A stretch of DNA of 64,000 bases, taken from assembly GCF_047675955.1 (NCBI RefSeq), contig NC_132926.1:14327326-14391325 (forward strand), given 5' to 3'. Positions 1 through 12,963 of the stretch are shown piece after piece. The stretch comes from Chlorocebus sabaeus (Eukaryota; Chordata; Mammalia; Primates; Cercopithecidae). The notes under the pieces are model-generated. The model made no database searches. It was given only the letters and a program-made list of their open reading frames with translations, and was not told the origin of the DNA. A program made the translations under genes and the position numbers. The stretch's first letter is position 1; every line of letters starts with the position of its first letter.

Positions 1-2820
1 ACTTCTTCCTGGTTTAGTCTTGGGAGACTGTAAGTGTCCAGGAAATTATCCATTTCTTCTACGTTTTCTAGTTTATTTGTGTAGAGGTGTTTATAGTATT
101 CTCTGATGGTAGTTTGTATTTCTGTGGGGTTGGTGGTGATATCCCCTTTATCATTTTTTATTGTGTCTATTTGATTCTTCTCTCTTTTCTTCTTTATTAG
201 TCTTGCTAGCAGTCTATCAATTTTGTTGATCTTTTCCAAAAACCAGCTCCTGGATTCATTGATTTTTTGGAGGGTTTTTTGTGTCTCTATCTCCTTCAGT
301 TCTGCTCTGATCTAAGTTATTTCTTGCCTTCTGCTAGCTTTTGAATGTGTTTACTCTTGCTTCTCTAGTTCTTTTAATTGTGATGTTAGGGTGTCAATTT
401 TAGATCTTTCCAGCTTTCTCTTGTGGGCATTTAGTGCTATACATTTCCCTCTACACACTGCTTTAAATGTGTCCCAGAGATTCTGGTATGTTGTATCTTT
501 GTTCTCATTGGTTTCAAAGAACATCTTTATTTCTGCCTTCATTTCGTTATGTACCCAGTAGTCATTCAGGAGCAGGTTATTCAGTTTCCATGTAGTTGAG
601 CAGTTTTGATTGAGTTTCTTAGTCCTGAGTTCTAGTTTGATTGCACCGTGGTCTGAGAGACAGTTTGTTACAATTTCTGTTCTTTTACAGTTGCTGAGGA
701 GTGCTTTATTCCAACTATGTGGTCAATTTTGGAATAAGTGTGATGTGGTGCTGAGAAGGATGTATATTCTGTTGATGTGGGGTGGAGAGTTCTGTAGATG
801 TCTATAAGGTCTGCTTGGTGCAGAGTTGAGTTCAATTCTTGGATATCCTTGTTAACTTTCTGTCTCGATCTATCTAATGTTGACAGTGTGGTGTTGAAAT
901 CTCCCATTATTATTGTATGGGAGTCTAAGTCTCTTTGTAGGTCTCTAAGGACTTGCTTTATGAATCTGGGTGCTCCTGTATTGGGTGCATATATATTTAA
1001 GACAGTTAGCTCTTCCTGTTGAATTGATCCCTTTACCATTATATAATGGCCTTCTTTGTCTCTTTTGATCTTTGATGGTTTAAAGTCTGTTTTATGAGAG
1101 ACTAGGATTGCAACCCCCGCTTTTTTTTTGTTCTCCATTTGCTTGGTAGATCTTTCTCCATCCCTATATTTTGAGCCTACGTGTGTCTCTGCATGTGAGA
1201 TGGGTCTCCTGAATACAGCAAACTGATGGGTTTTGACTCTTTATCCAATTTGCCAGTCTGTGTCTTTTAATTGGACCATTTAGTCCATTTATCTTTAAGG
1301 TTAATATTGTTATGTGTGAACTTGATCCTGTCATTATGATGTTAGCTGGTTATTTTGCTCATTGGTTGATGCAGTTTCTTCCTAGCATTGATGGTCTTTA
1401 CATTTTGGCATGTTTTTGCAATGGCTGGTACCGGTTGTTCCTTTTCATGTTTAGTGCTTCCTTCAGGGTCTCTTGTGACAAAATCTCTAAGCATTTGCTT
1501 GTCTATAAAGGATTTTATTTCTCCTTCACTTATGAAACTTAATTTGGCTGGATATGAAATTCTGGGTTGAAAATTCTTTTCTTTAAGAATGTTGAATATT
1601 GGCCCCCACTCTCTTCTGGCTTGGAGAGTTTCTGCCAAGAGACCTGCTGTTAGTCTGATGGGCTTCTCTTTGTGGGTAACCTGACCTTTCTCTCTGGCTG
1701 CCCTTAACATTTTTTCCTTCATTTCAACTTTGGTGAATCTGACAATTATGTGTCTTGGAGTTGCTCTTTTCGAGGAGTATCTTTGTGGCGTTCTTTGTAT
1801 TTCCTGAATTTGAATGCTCGTCTGCCTTACTAGGTTGGGGAAGTTCTCCTAGATGATATCCTGAAGAGTGTTTTCCAACTTGGTTCCATTTTCCTCCTCA
1901 CTTTCAGGCACACCAATCAGACATAGATTTGCTCTTTTCACATAATCCCATATTTCTTGAAGACTTTGTTCATTTCTTTTTCCTCTTTTTTCTCTAGACT
2001 TCTCTTCTCACTTCATTTCATTCATCTGATCTTTAATCATTGATACTCTTTTTTCCAGTTGATCGAGTCAGTTACTGAAGCTTGTGCATTTGTCACATAT
2101 TTCTCATGTCATGGTTTTTATCTCTGTCAGTTCATTTATGGCCTTCTCTGCATTGATTATTCTAGTTATCCATTCTTCCATTCTTTTTTCAAGATTTTTA
2201 GTTTCTTTGCACTGGGTACATAGTTCCTTCTTTAGCTCTGAGAAGTTTGATCGACTGAAGCCTTCTCTCAACTTGTCAAAGTCATTCTCTGTCCAGCTTT
2301 GATCCGTTGCTGGTGATGAGCTGTGTTCCTTTTGAGGGGGAGATGTGCTCTGATTTTTTGAATTTGCAGCTTTTCTGCCCTGCTTTTTCCCCATCTTTGT
2401 GGTTTTATCTGCCTTTGGTCTTTGATGCTGGTGACGTACTGATGGGGTTTTGGTGTGGGTGTCCTTTCTGTTTGTTAGTTTTCTTTCTAACAGTCAGCAC
2501 CCTCAGTTGTAGGTCTGTTGGAGTTTGCTCGAGGACCACTCCAGACCCTGTTTTCCTGGGTATTAGTGGCAGAGGCTGCAGAAGATAGAATATTGCTGAA
2601 GAGCGAGTACTGCTGTCAGATTCTTGCTCTGGAAGCTTTGTCTCAGGGGCGTACCCCGCCATGTGAGGTGTGAAGTGTCGGTTTGCACCTAGTGGGGGAT
2701 GTCTCCCAGTTAGGCTACTCAGGGGTCAGGGATCCACTTGAGCCGGCAGTCTGTCCATTCTCAGATCTCAGCCTCTGTGCTGGGAGATCCACCGCTCTCT
2801 TCAAAGCTGTCAGACAGGGT
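1..2820 (-). mobile_element. L1 (L1PA-type), 5'-truncated, running off left edge
   Basis: On the minus strand this reads from the end of an L1 5'UTR (near 2819) into ORF1 (ATG at 2394, decayed, ending near 1396) and ORF2 (ATG at 1334 down to the window edge). The ORF1 start MGKKQGRKAANSKNQ and the ORF2 endonuclease segment around 668-1138 (for example NIYAPNTGAPRFIKQVL and GDFNT) are typical of primate L1. Frameshifts and stops break both frames. It lies in sense orientation to TENM2. Confidence 0.95.
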
Positions 2821-3974
2821 CATTCAATAGTCACATTCTTTAAAAATTATTACCCCATCATCCTAATTTTTGTCCTTAAACAAAATACATTTAGACTTTC
2901 AGGTTCCAAATTACTAAGATGATGAAAAGGAAAGTATAAGCCACTATTCCCAAAATGTGATGTTATATCACCCTTGGAGAGTTGGGGACTCTGACCTGGT
3001 GACATAGTATGAAAGGCTGTGAAGTCTAATTGTTCCTAATGGAGTTACCTGAGAGTGATAAAGGATGTGTTTCCTTTAAACCTGATTTCCCATTTACTCC
3101 TACTCTGGATTGAAACTCCGAATCATACCATTTTGTTTTCTTCCTACAGTGTTTCCTTTCTCAGCCCTCATCTTCCAGAACTACACTGTAGTTGGTTTCT
3201 GGCAGTCTGAGGAAAACTCAATGAGTATATTTGCTTTTTCAAAATCAGACAAAAGACTATAGACCCCATCAAGCCAGTTTCCTTAATGTGTAACAATAAT
3301 TAACATTTCAGACTGAAACTCCTTGAGGTTGGCTGTGTAAATGTCGGCTGAGAAGCATCCAGGTGGCTACTTATTTGTTTCATTTATTCATCCTCATTCA
3401 AAAAGCGTTAGGTGCTTTTGTGGATCAGCAAATCCGTAATTTCACAGGGTGCTGGGAGACCATTCTCCCTGGGTCTCTCATGTTTCTGAATGTCTTGAGA
3501 GCACAGGCATTGACTGCCTTAGTTCTGAACTATCTTTTCAAGGCTGTCTGTATTGGGAACAGCCTTGGGAGACAGCAATAGTGTCTCTCTTCTGAGTAAA
3601 GGGCAGGTTTACTTATTACCCAGTATAGTAAAGACAATGTCTCCCTCTGGAACAAAGAATAAGCACGCTTACTGGCTATTCTAAGAGACTCGGGTTCAGT
3701 AAGCTCAGGGTTTTTCTTCTGCAATGCAACCCACGATATGTACTGGCATCACCCGACCTGAAGGAAGCCCTGAGGAGTTACTCTGAGGGAACTGGGGCTT
3801 GGGGAACCAGAACATATGCTGACACTCTGGATATTGCATTGCTCTGAGTAATAAAGTCCCTTATCTCTGATCCACGAGTCTCATGTCTTCTGATGGCATC
3901 CATGAAACTGTGTCAGGCTAACGTGTTAGCTTGCAACTAGGGTAAGGTCTCAGATCTGTCACATTCTTACATAT

Positions 3975-4462
3975 GATTCAGTCTACTAACTGAGCACTTA
4001 CATTATGCAAGGCACTATATAAAAAGGCATTGGAGATACCACAGTGAAAATGACAGACATAGTCTCCTCATATGCAAAGCCCTCATAAAACTTTGCACAA
4101 TAATAGAGAATACAAGCCAAAAAAAAATCAAGCAAATTGAATAAGTAAAAATTACAATAAGTGCTTTGAAGAGAATAGGATACTGAGAGAGAGTAACAGG
4201 AGGAAGCTACCTAAAGAGAGTGTTCAGGGAGGGCCTCTCTACTCTATGCAGGTGACTCTGAAGGATGAGCTGAAACCAGCAAGCAAAGAGCTGAGGGAAG
4301 GGTATTCCAGGTCAGAGGAACAGCTTATGCAAAGGCTCTCGGGTGAGAAAGAGAGGAACTGAATCCAATATGGATGCAGGGTAGCAAACAAGGGAGAGTG
4401 TGACATTAGTTGAGTTTGGAGAGATCCAGACAGGGAGACGGATCATCCAGGGACATGTAGGC
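3975..4462 (-). mobile_element. L2 LINE fragment (right part)
   Basis: The antisense L2 3' region is visible: a GAGCACTTACATTATGC block, then GGCCTCTCTACTCTATG and the TATTCCAGGTCAGAGGAAC block in the order expected for reversed L2. The copy is interrupted at 4463 by a hAT element and resumes at 5127. Confidence 0.75.
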
Positions 4463-5126
4463 CAGCAGTCTCCAACCTTTTTGCCACCAGGGACTGGTTC
4501 CATGGAAGACAATTTTTCTACAGACTGGGGCTTGGGGATGGTTTCGGCATGATTCAAGCACATACATTTATTGTGTATTTTATTTCTATTATTATTACAT
4601 TGTAATATATAATGAAATAACTATACAACTCACGATAATGTCGAATCAATGGGAGCCCTGAGCTTGTTTTTCTGCAACTACATGGTCCCATCTAGGGGTG
4701 ATGGGAGACAGTGACATATCATCAGGCTTTAGATTCTCATAAGGAGCACACAACTTAGATCCCTTGCATGCACAGTTCACAATAGGGTTTGCCCTCATAT
4801 GATAATCTAATGCCGCTGCTGATCTGACAGGGGGCGGAGCTCAGGCGCTAATGCAAGCAATAAAGATAAAGCTTCACTTGCTCGCCCACTGCTCCCCTCT
4901 TGCTCTGTGGCCTAGTTCCTAATGGGCCACAGACCTCATTGTGACCTGTGCATGCGAGGGATCTGGGTTGCATGCTCCTTATGAGAATCTAATGCCTGAT
5001 GATCTATCACTGTCTCCCATGACCCCCAGATGGGATCATCTAGTTGCAGGAAAACAAGCTCGGGGCTTCCACTGATTCGACATTATGGTGAATACTGATC
5101 TGTGGCCCTAGGGTTGAGGACCCCTG
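4463..5126. mobile_element. MER1-type hAT-Charlie nonautonomous DNA transposon
   Basis: The ends are the typical inverted repeats: CAGCAGTCTCCAACC at the left and GGTTGAGGACCCCTG at the right. The flanking octamers ATGTAGGC (4455-4462) and CTATAGGC (5127-5134) fit an 8-bp hAT target-site duplication with two changes. It split an older L2. Inside, about 160 bp at 4631-4792 is repeated in inverted orientation at 4931-5090, which is more than the usual short inverted blocks of this family. Confidence 0.8.
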
Positions 5127-5230
5127 CTATAGGCCATGTGGATGACTTGGGTTCTATTCTGGAACTTCTGGGTATAAATGAAACATTTAAACAGAGGAAC
5201 ATCATTCTCCAGCTTGCATTTTTTGAAGTC
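5127..5230 (-). mobile_element. L2 LINE fragment (continuation)
   Basis: Sequence from ATAGGCCATGTGGATGACTT continues the antisense L2 broken by the transposon at 4463-5126. The far boundary is approximate. Confidence 0.6.
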
Positions 5231-5649
5231 CTTCCTACGGTGAAGTAGAGATTGTTTCTCACTGAGCATCTGGGTCTGGGGATGGTTTGGTGGAAATTGA
5301 CATTCCTGAGGTCAAGGCTCCCTGTTCTCAAAACTTACGTCTTTGGCAGTCAAGCAGCAAAGGTCCAGAGAGCTCTTTGCCACCACAATCCCATGGAAAA
5401 GGCCTGAGATCTTTGCACAGTTTCTTTGCTTGGCTGGAGGGTTTCACTTGAGGTATTTTTCATTGTGTCTCAGCTCCTGGATGTCTTCCTCACTTTCCTC
5501 GATCTGGGCTTTGTACCACTTCCTCTTTGCTCTTGTAATTCTTATATATATCTATCTTCTCTCACCAAGCTCTCGATCTGAACTGTTCATTGAGGTATTT
5601 TCAATGCTTGGTATACAAGAGGTCCTTGGTAAAAAGTTGTCCAAGTGTG

Positions 5650-8600
5650 ATTATGTGTGTGTGTGTGTGTCTGTGTATGTCTGTGTGTGTGTGTGTCTGT
5701 GTGTCTGTGTATGTCTGTGTGTGTGTGTCTGTGTGTCTGTGTATGTCTATGTGTGTGTGTATGTGTATGTCTGTGTGTATGTGTATGTCTATGTGTGTGG
5801 GTGTCTATGCCTATGTGTGTGTGTGTCTGTGTGTGTGTCTATGTCTATGTCTGTGTCTGTGTATGTGTATATGTGTGTGTGTCTGTGTATGTCTGTGTGT
5901 GTGTGTCTGTGTATGTCTATGTGTCTATGTGTCTGTGTATGTCTATGTGTCTGTGTGTCTGTGTGTGTGTCTATGTCTATGTGTGTTTGTGTGTCTGTGT
6001 GTGTGTCTGTGTGTAAGTGTATGTCTATGTCTATGTATGTGTCTGTGTGTCTGTGTATGTCTGTGTGTGTGTCTGTGTGTGTCTATGTCTATGTGTGTAT
6101 GTGTCTATGTCTATGTGTGTGCATCTGTGTGTGTATGTCTATGTGTGTGTGTGTCTGTGTATGACTGTGTATGTGTGTCTGTGTATGTCTATGTGTGTGT
6201 GTATGTCTATGTATGTGTGTGTCTGTGTATGACTATGTATATGTGTGTCTGTGCATGTCTATGTGTGTGTGTGTCTGTGTGTATGTGTATGTCTGTGTGT
6301 GTGTGTCTGTGTCTGTGTGTCTATGTCTATGTGTGTGTGTCTGTGTGTATGTGTATGTCTGTGTGTCTGTGTCTGTGTATGTGTGTGTGTGTGTCTGTGT
6401 GTCTGTGTATGTCTATGTGTATGTGTCTGTGTATCTGTGTATGTCTATGTGTGTGTGTGTCTGTGTGTGTGTCTGTGTATCTGTGTATGTCTGTGTGTGT
6501 CTGTGTGTGTGTGTGTATGTCTGTCTATGTGTGTGTGTATCTGTGTATGTCTATGTGTGTGTGTATCTGTGTATGTCTATGTGTGTGTGTGTCTGTGTGT
6601 CTGTGTATCTGTGTATGTCTGTGTGTGTGTGTCTGTGTGTGTGTGTGTATGTCTGTCTATGTGTGTGTGTATCTGTGTATGTCTCTGTGTGTCTGTGTAT
6701 GTCTGCATGTGTGTCTATGTATATCTATGTGTGTGTGTCTGTGTATGTCTATGTGTGTGTGTTTCTGTGTGTCTGCGTATGTCTATGTGTGTGTGTGTTT
6801 CTGTGTGTCTGTGTATGTCTGTGTGTGTGTGTCTGTGTATGTCTATGTGTGTGTGTCTGTGTATTTCTATGTGTGTGTCTGTGCGTATGTGTGTGTCTTT
6901 GTGTGTATGTTTCTATGTGTGTGTGCCTGTGTGTCTGTGTATGTCTACGTGTGTGTGTCTGTGTATGTCTGTGTGTGTGTGTCTGTGTGTATGTGTGTGT
7001 CTGTGTGTGTGTGCATGTATGTGTGTCTGCATGTGTATGTCTGTGTGTCTGTGTATGTCTATGTGTGTGTGTGTCTGTGTGCATGTGTATGTCTATGTAC
7101 GTGTATTTCTGTGTGTGTGTCTATGTCTCTGCATGTGTGTCTGTGTATGTCTATGTGTGTGTGTCTGTGTATGTCTATGTGTGTGTGTCTGTGTATGTCT
7201 ATGTGTTTGTGTGTCTGTGTGTATGTCTGTCTATGTGTGTGTGTCTGTGTATGTCTGTGTGTGTGTATGTGTGTTTGTGTGTATGTGTGTCTGTGTGTGT
7301 GTGTCTGTGTGTATGTCTATGTCTATGTGTGTGTCTGTGTATGTTTTTGTGTGTGTCTGTGTATGTCTATGTGTGTGTGTCTATGTGTTGTGTGTCTATG
7401 TGTGTGTGTCTCTGTGTGTATATGTGTGTTTGTGTGTCTATGTGTGTGTCTGTGTGTAAGTGTATGTCTATGTGTGTGTGTCTGTGTGTCTGTGTGTGTG
7501 TGTCTATGTGTGTCTGTGTGTGTGTATGTGTGTATGTGCGTGTCTGTGTGTATGTGCATGTCTGTGTGTCTGTGTATGACTATGTGTGTGTGTGTGTCTG
7601 TGTCTGTGTGTATGTATGTGTGTCTGTGTGTCTGTGTATGTCTATGTGTGTGTGTATGTGTATGTCTGTGTGTATGTGTATGTCTATGTGTGTGTCTGGG
7701 TGTCTATGCCTGTGTGTGTCTGTGTGTGTGTCTATGTCTATGTCTGTGTGTCTGTATATGTGTATATGTGTGTGTGTCTATGTCTATGTCTGTGTGTCTG
7801 TATATGTGTATATGTGTGTGTGTCTGTGTATGTCTGTGTGTGTGCGTCTGTGTATGTCTATGTGTCTATGTGTCTGTGTATGTCTATGTGTATGTGTGTC
7901 TCTGTGTGTCTATGTCTATGTGTGTTTGTGTGTCTGTGTGTGTCTGTGTGTAAGTGTATGTCTATGTCTATGTATGTGTCTGTGTGTCTGTGTATGTCTG
8001 TATGTGTGTCTGTGTGTGTCTATGTCTATGTGTGTGTGTGTATGTCTATGTGTGTGCGTCTGTGTGTGATGTCTATGTATGTGTGTGTCTGTGTATGACT
8101 GTGTATGTGTGTCTGTGTATGGCTATGTGTGTGTGTGTCTGTGTATGACTGTGTATATGTGTGTCTGTGCATGTCTATGTGTGTGTGTGTCTGTGTGTAT
8201 GTGTATGTCTGTGTGTCTGTGTCTGTGTGTCTATGTCTATGTGTGTGTCTGTGTGTATGTGTATGTCTGTGTGTCTGTGTGTGTGTGTGTCTGTGTGTAT
8301 GTGTATGTCTATGTGCGTGTGTGTGTATCTGTGTATGTCTATGTGTGTGTGTCTATGCATATGTGTGTGTCTGTGTGTGTCTCTGTGTGTGCCTAAGTCT
8401 ATGTGTGTGTGTCTCTATGTGTCTATGTCGATATGTGTGTTTGTGTGTATGTCTATGTCTATGTGTGTGTATGTCTATGTGTGTGTGTCTGTGTGTCTGT
8501 GTATGTCTATGTGTGTGTGTCTGTGTATCTGTGTATGTCTATGTGTGTGTGTGTCTGTGTGTGTGTCTGTGTATCTGTGTATGTCTGTCTGTGTGTGTCT

Positions 8601-9770
8601 GTGTGTATGTGTGTGTGTGTATGTCTGTCTATGTGTGTGTGTATCTGTGTATGTCTATGTGTGTCTGTGTATGTCTGCATGTGTGTCTGTGTATATCTAT
8701 GTGTGTGTGTCTGTGTATGTCTATGTGTGTGTGTGTGTATGTCTATGTGTGTGTGTGTTTCTGTGTGTGTATGTCTATGTGTGTGTGTGTGTCTGTGTAT
8801 GTCTATGTGTGTGTCTGTGTGTCTGTGTATTTCTGTGTGTGTCTGTGCGTATGTGTGTGTCTATGTGTGTATGTTTCTATGTGTGTGTGCCTGTGTGTCT
8901 GTGTATGTCTACGTGTGTGTGTCTGTGTATGTCTGTGTGTGTCTGTGTGTATGTGTGTGTCTGTGTGTATGTGCGTGTATGTGTGTATGTCTGTCTGTGT
9001 ATGTCTATGTGTGTGTGTGTCTGTGTGCATGCATATGTCTACGTACGTGTATTTCTGTGTGTGTGTCTGTGTATGTCTATGTGTTTGTGTGTCTGTGTGT
9101 ATGTCTATGTCTATGTGTGTGTGTCTGTGTATGTCTGTGTGTGTATTTGTATGTGTGTTTGTGTGTATGTGTGTCTATGTGTGTGTGTGTCTGTGTGTAT
9201 GTCTATGTCTATGTGTGTGTCTGTGTATGTTTTTTGTGTGTGTCTGTGTATGTCTATGTGTGTGTGTCTGTGTATGTCTGTGTGTGTGTATCTGTGTGTC
9301 TGTGTGTGTGTGTCTGTGTGTCTGTGTCTGTGTGAGTGTCTGTGTGTGTGTATGTGTGTATGTGTGTGTCTGTATGTGCGTGTATGTGTGTCTGTGTATG
9401 ACTATGTGTGTGTGTGTCTGTGTGTGTGTATGTGTGTCTGTGTGTGTGTGTATGTCTGTGTGTGTGTATGTGTGTCTGTGTGTCTGTGCGTGTGTCTGTG
9501 TGTCTGTGTGTGTGTCTGTGTATGTCTATGTGTGTGTGTGTCTCTGCATGTGTGTGTATGTGTGTCTGTGTGTGTGTCTGTGTGTCTGTGTGTGTGTGTA
9601 TGTCTGTGTGTGTGTATGTGTGTCTGGGTGTCTGTGACTGTGTGTGTGTGTCTGTGTGTCTGTGCGTGTGTCTGTGTGTCTGTGTGTGTGTCTGTGTATG
9701 TCTATGTGTGTGTGTGTCTCTGCATGTGTGTGTATGTGTGTCTGTGTGTGTGTCTGTGTGTCTGCATGTG
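5650..9770. repeat. 4.1-kb GT-rich tandem array (TGTG/TGTC/TATG mixture)
   Basis: More than four kilobases are built almost entirely of TG dinucleotides with regularly placed TCTG, TATG and TCTATG variants. Rare landmarks recur at a spacing near 1.9 kb: a TGTCTATGCC block at about 5803 and 7702, a TGCATGTCTATG block at about 6252 and 8168, a TGCGTATG block at about 6882 and 8846, and CGTGTATTTCTG at about 7099 and 9047. A block with CTCTGCATG recurs about 178 bases apart near 9541 and 9719. This indicates nested duplication rather than simple slippage. On the TENM2 strand it reads as CA-rich RNA. Long open frames inside encode only Cys/Val/Ser/Tyr/Leu runs and are artefacts. Confidence 0.97.
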
Positions 9771-10621
9771 GGGGAGGAGAATCCTAAATAAACAGTAATT
9801 GTCATAAACAGTATTTTTCATTTAACTTTCCCAGCAACTCATATTGAAAGTATTTTGATAGTTTCTGAGGGAGAAACAATGATGTGGCAAAGCTCAAATA
9901 AAAAGGAACTCACAATCCCCTTTCTCCAACACTCAGTTAAATATTTTTAAGATATTATCAGTTTTCCTTTTTGTTTACATTTTCTTGAGGAAGACGTGGC
10001 CTCCGGAAGTGAGATCAAGCCCAGGAAATGGGATTTTACCCAAGTGGAGGCTAGCATCGTGCTTCCAGAAAGCCGTTCTGTTGTCTTGAGAAGAAACTTA
10101 TTTCTGAAAGCAGGCTGCTTCTCTCCAAAACACATCAAAAGACTTCCCCAAGTCAAAGGTATATTTAGTGTGATCGCTGGTTGACACCTGTCTAACATTT
10201 TCCTTCTGTTTCACATCACGGGGGTTTACAGCACTCCTGGCTGCTCTTGATGGAGAACGTTCTGATGATAGTTATGTGGGGGAGAACCTCTGAATCAAAT
10301 AAAACACTGTTCTTTTCCCTGCACTTCAGGCCAATTACTATCATTGCTCCATCAAGATGTCTGCCCAACTATTAGGCCGATTACCTTTGACTTTCTCTTT
10401 GAGATACGGTCCAGACAAGAGAAATCCTCTTGGGAGAATTGCTATTCCCAGTTCCAACAGGCCAGGGTGGATGATGGCCTGTGGGAAGGGAATTTCACTA
10501 CCACAATGCCTGTGTCCATGTGAATAAAGGAGAAGGAGGACAGAAGCTGTTGGGAAATAATCTGAACCCCAGAAAATGTGCTAAGTTTAGAGGGAAAAGG
10601 ATTTAGATGGCTAGAATACAA

Positions 10622-10880
10622 AGAAATCCAGTGGTTAAGAGCACAGGCTCTGGAAAGTATGAATCCTGATTTCACCTTTTCCTGGCTGTGTGTGACCTTG
10701 GGCAAGTTTTCTAACTGCGTTCAGCCTTGGCTTCCTCAGTTGGAAAATGCAGAGAATTGTGATAGTGCTACCTCATGTGGCTACTCCATGGGTTGAGGAA
10801 GCAAGAGACACGAAGGCATAATACCGGGGCTAGCACACTGTTGACGCTCTATAAATGCATAGCTGTTCTTGTTGTTATGA
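10622..10880 (+). mobile_element. MIR element
   Basis: A nearly full-length MIR: GTGGTTAAGAGCACAGGCTC, then the GTGTGACCTTGGGCAAG core, the TTCCTCAGTTGGAAAATG block and a diverged 3' end. Confidence 0.85.
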
Positions 10881-11209
10881 ACCACTTCTCTGAATTCTTG
10901 TAGACCCCAGCTGAGCCAGCTGCTGTGCAGGGTGTGTGCTGTCACGTATGTGTCAAGCCTCTTGAGTTTAAACACAAAGCGACACAAAGGAAGTCATTTC
11001 TCATCATGTTCTTAAACTAAAGATTTAAAAAAATCTCAACATCTCAAGCTGGTTCCAAATTTGTTTCTAGTTTTTTCCTTTTGTGAGCTAGTCTCTACCC
11101 TATTACTTTTCTTCCCCATTGGTACCTAACCTAATTCTGGGTATTTTCCCTTTGTGGAACGCTTCTCCACTGACTTTCATTATACAAAGTTTATGACATG
11201 ACTTTAGAG

Positions 11210-11434
11210 TAGGGGCTGGCAAACTTTGTCTGTAAAGGGACAGAGAGTAACGATTTAGGCTTTGTGGGCCATATGGTCTCTGCTGCAATGACTCAACTCT
11301 GCCATGACAGTGGGAAAGCTGCCATAGACAATATGTAAACAGATGTATGGGGCTGTGCTCCAATAAAACTTTATTCAAAAAAACAGGCAGTGGGCCAGAT
11401 TCAGCCCATGGGCTACAGTGGAGCCAACTCCTGC
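11210..11434 (+). mobile_element. hAT-Charlie-type MITE
   Basis: About 220 bp from GGGGCTGGCAAACTTTGTCT through GGCTTTGTGGGCCATATGG and CAATAAAACTTTATTC to GGAGCCAACTCCTG. A related copy lies at 53041-53267. I do not assign the exact subfamily. Confidence 0.7.
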
Positions 11435-11799
11435 TTTGGAGCATTTGGCCAGTCTTGACAGGGTCAGCCTTTGCTTAGCAGAGGGAATAAGGATTGATGT
11501 GAATCCCATGGTCAGTACCAAAACTCGATGTGATTTCACACCATTCTGAAGTGTGGCCACTGATGAAGAATTGCCACCTGAATTTCAGGATGGATTACAT
11601 AGCTCTTTGAAGAATCAGGGAGCCCCTCAGGAAAATCCATGGGGCCAATAGAAAAGTTCTTAAAATGTAATCAACAGAAAAACAGCGATACTAGATGTAT
11701 TCCTAAAGAAAAAAAAATCGGATGTCCTTTAGTGACCACCAACTCCTGCCACACACGTTTTATTTGTCATGATACTCACATCACCCACTACTTCTGCAT

Positions 11800-11910
11800 G
11801 TGGTCATTACCTTTTCACAGACGATGAAACTGAGGCTCAGAGAGAGAAGTGAATTGCCCAGTTAACATGTGGGGAAGCAAATCTTGGATTTAATGCTGGA
11901 GCTACCAAGT
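11800..11910 (-). mobile_element. MIR fragment
   Basis: The antisense MIR core ACGATGAAACTGAGGCTCAG is followed by the GAATTGCCCAGTTAAC block. Confidence 0.75.
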
Positions 11911-12589
11911 CTTTCTTTAAGAAGCCACCCTGTGTGGGCTTCCCCAGTGAATCTTGAGATCTACAGCTAAAAGTTGTTGGGACACATGGTGTTGTACAAA
12001 GGCGGTGGACAAGACCTAGAAGCCCATGCCATTTCCACTGTTTCCACAGCCTGCGTCTTTGAGAGATTCAGCTTTCTGAATCTCAATTTATTCTTCTGTG
12101 AAATAGGTCTATTAATCTCCCCTGATTCACAGAGGTTCTACCCAGGATCAATTATTATTGTCAGGAGGAAGATTAAAAATCCCAATAATGTAACTTTAAT
12201 GAAAATATCTGCAGCTTCTTTGCTCGTTAACATACTTAGGGTTTGTTGTAGAAAAACTTTATGAAACCTTCCTCAAGCGAATGACCGTTTTTAGAGCTTT
12301 GTATTGCACGTATAAGGACATTTTGGTTGAAACTTCGCTTTTCCCTTGGCAGCTAATAGAAGGCAGGGCTACCCTATGCCAAAATGATAAGTACTTAATT
12401 AAAACACTTTGAGATTTACCTACTTAAGAATGAAAACATGATTTTTAAATGTCTATATAATTTATCTGATTTAAGGTTTTTAAAAAATCACTTTTTATTA
12501 ATATTTTGAGGTTCCCTTAATTTTTAAGAAAAATTCCGAGCTGGAGTGAATTGCCAGTAGTTTCTCTACTATATGCTTAGAGATTTATA

Positions 12590-12750
12590 TATTTATTCTA
12601 TTTAATCCCCACAATGGCCCTATGAGGTGGGCATTCATGTTAGTTCTATTTTACTATGAGGAAACTGAGGCTTATCAAAGTCAAGTGATTTGCTTAGGTT
12701 GTGTGGTCAGGACTCAACCCAGGCAGTCTGACCTAAACTCTTAACCTCAA
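12590..12750 (-). mobile_element. MIR fragment
   Basis: Antisense MIR: CCCTATGAGGTGGGCA, GAGGAAACTGAGGCTTATC and a CAACCCAGGCAGTCTGAC end. It lies about 210 bases downstream of the exon C donor. Confidence 0.75.
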
Positions 12751-12963
12751 TTTCATCCTTAGTGGCTCTTTCATGGTTTAAGCAGCATTTCCATTTAATC
12801 AGAGCTAGTTTCAGGTGTGTGACACTATAAGGCCTAAACAAAGGATCCTTGTTGGTTGTCATCTGTACTAGAAACTACCTTAGAAGATGTGTTTTCTGCA
12901 GAGAAGCCCAGAACATTTCCATCTTCCCTTCATGGTGTACCATCTCAGAGATCCCACACCTAC

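Larger units (their letters stand above)
1..12963 (-). other. TENM2: TENM2 intron downstream of exon C (partial)
   Basis: This intron starts at the exon C donor and runs past the left edge. Besides the repeats listed separately it contains stretches where I see no gene or clear repeat: 2821-3974, 5231-5647, 9780-10620, 10881-11209, 11435-11800, 11911-12589 and 12751-12963. No further exon is recognisable in it. Confidence 0.85.

Noticed and set aside
5650..9770. CRISPR-like regular repeat and spacer structure
   Set aside because: There are no distinct spacers or cas genes and the host is a primate; the pattern is tandem duplication of GT-rich DNA.
5343..9805. Very long open frames (up to 787 codons) rich in Cys, Val, Ser, Tyr and Leu
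   Set aside because: They are translations of the GT array in every frame. A period-two repeat that avoids stop codons explains them fully.
10622..10880. tRNA-like gene suggested by the MIR 5' part
   Set aside because: MIR elements descend from tRNA. No intact cloverleaf with anticodon arm could be drawn by eye.
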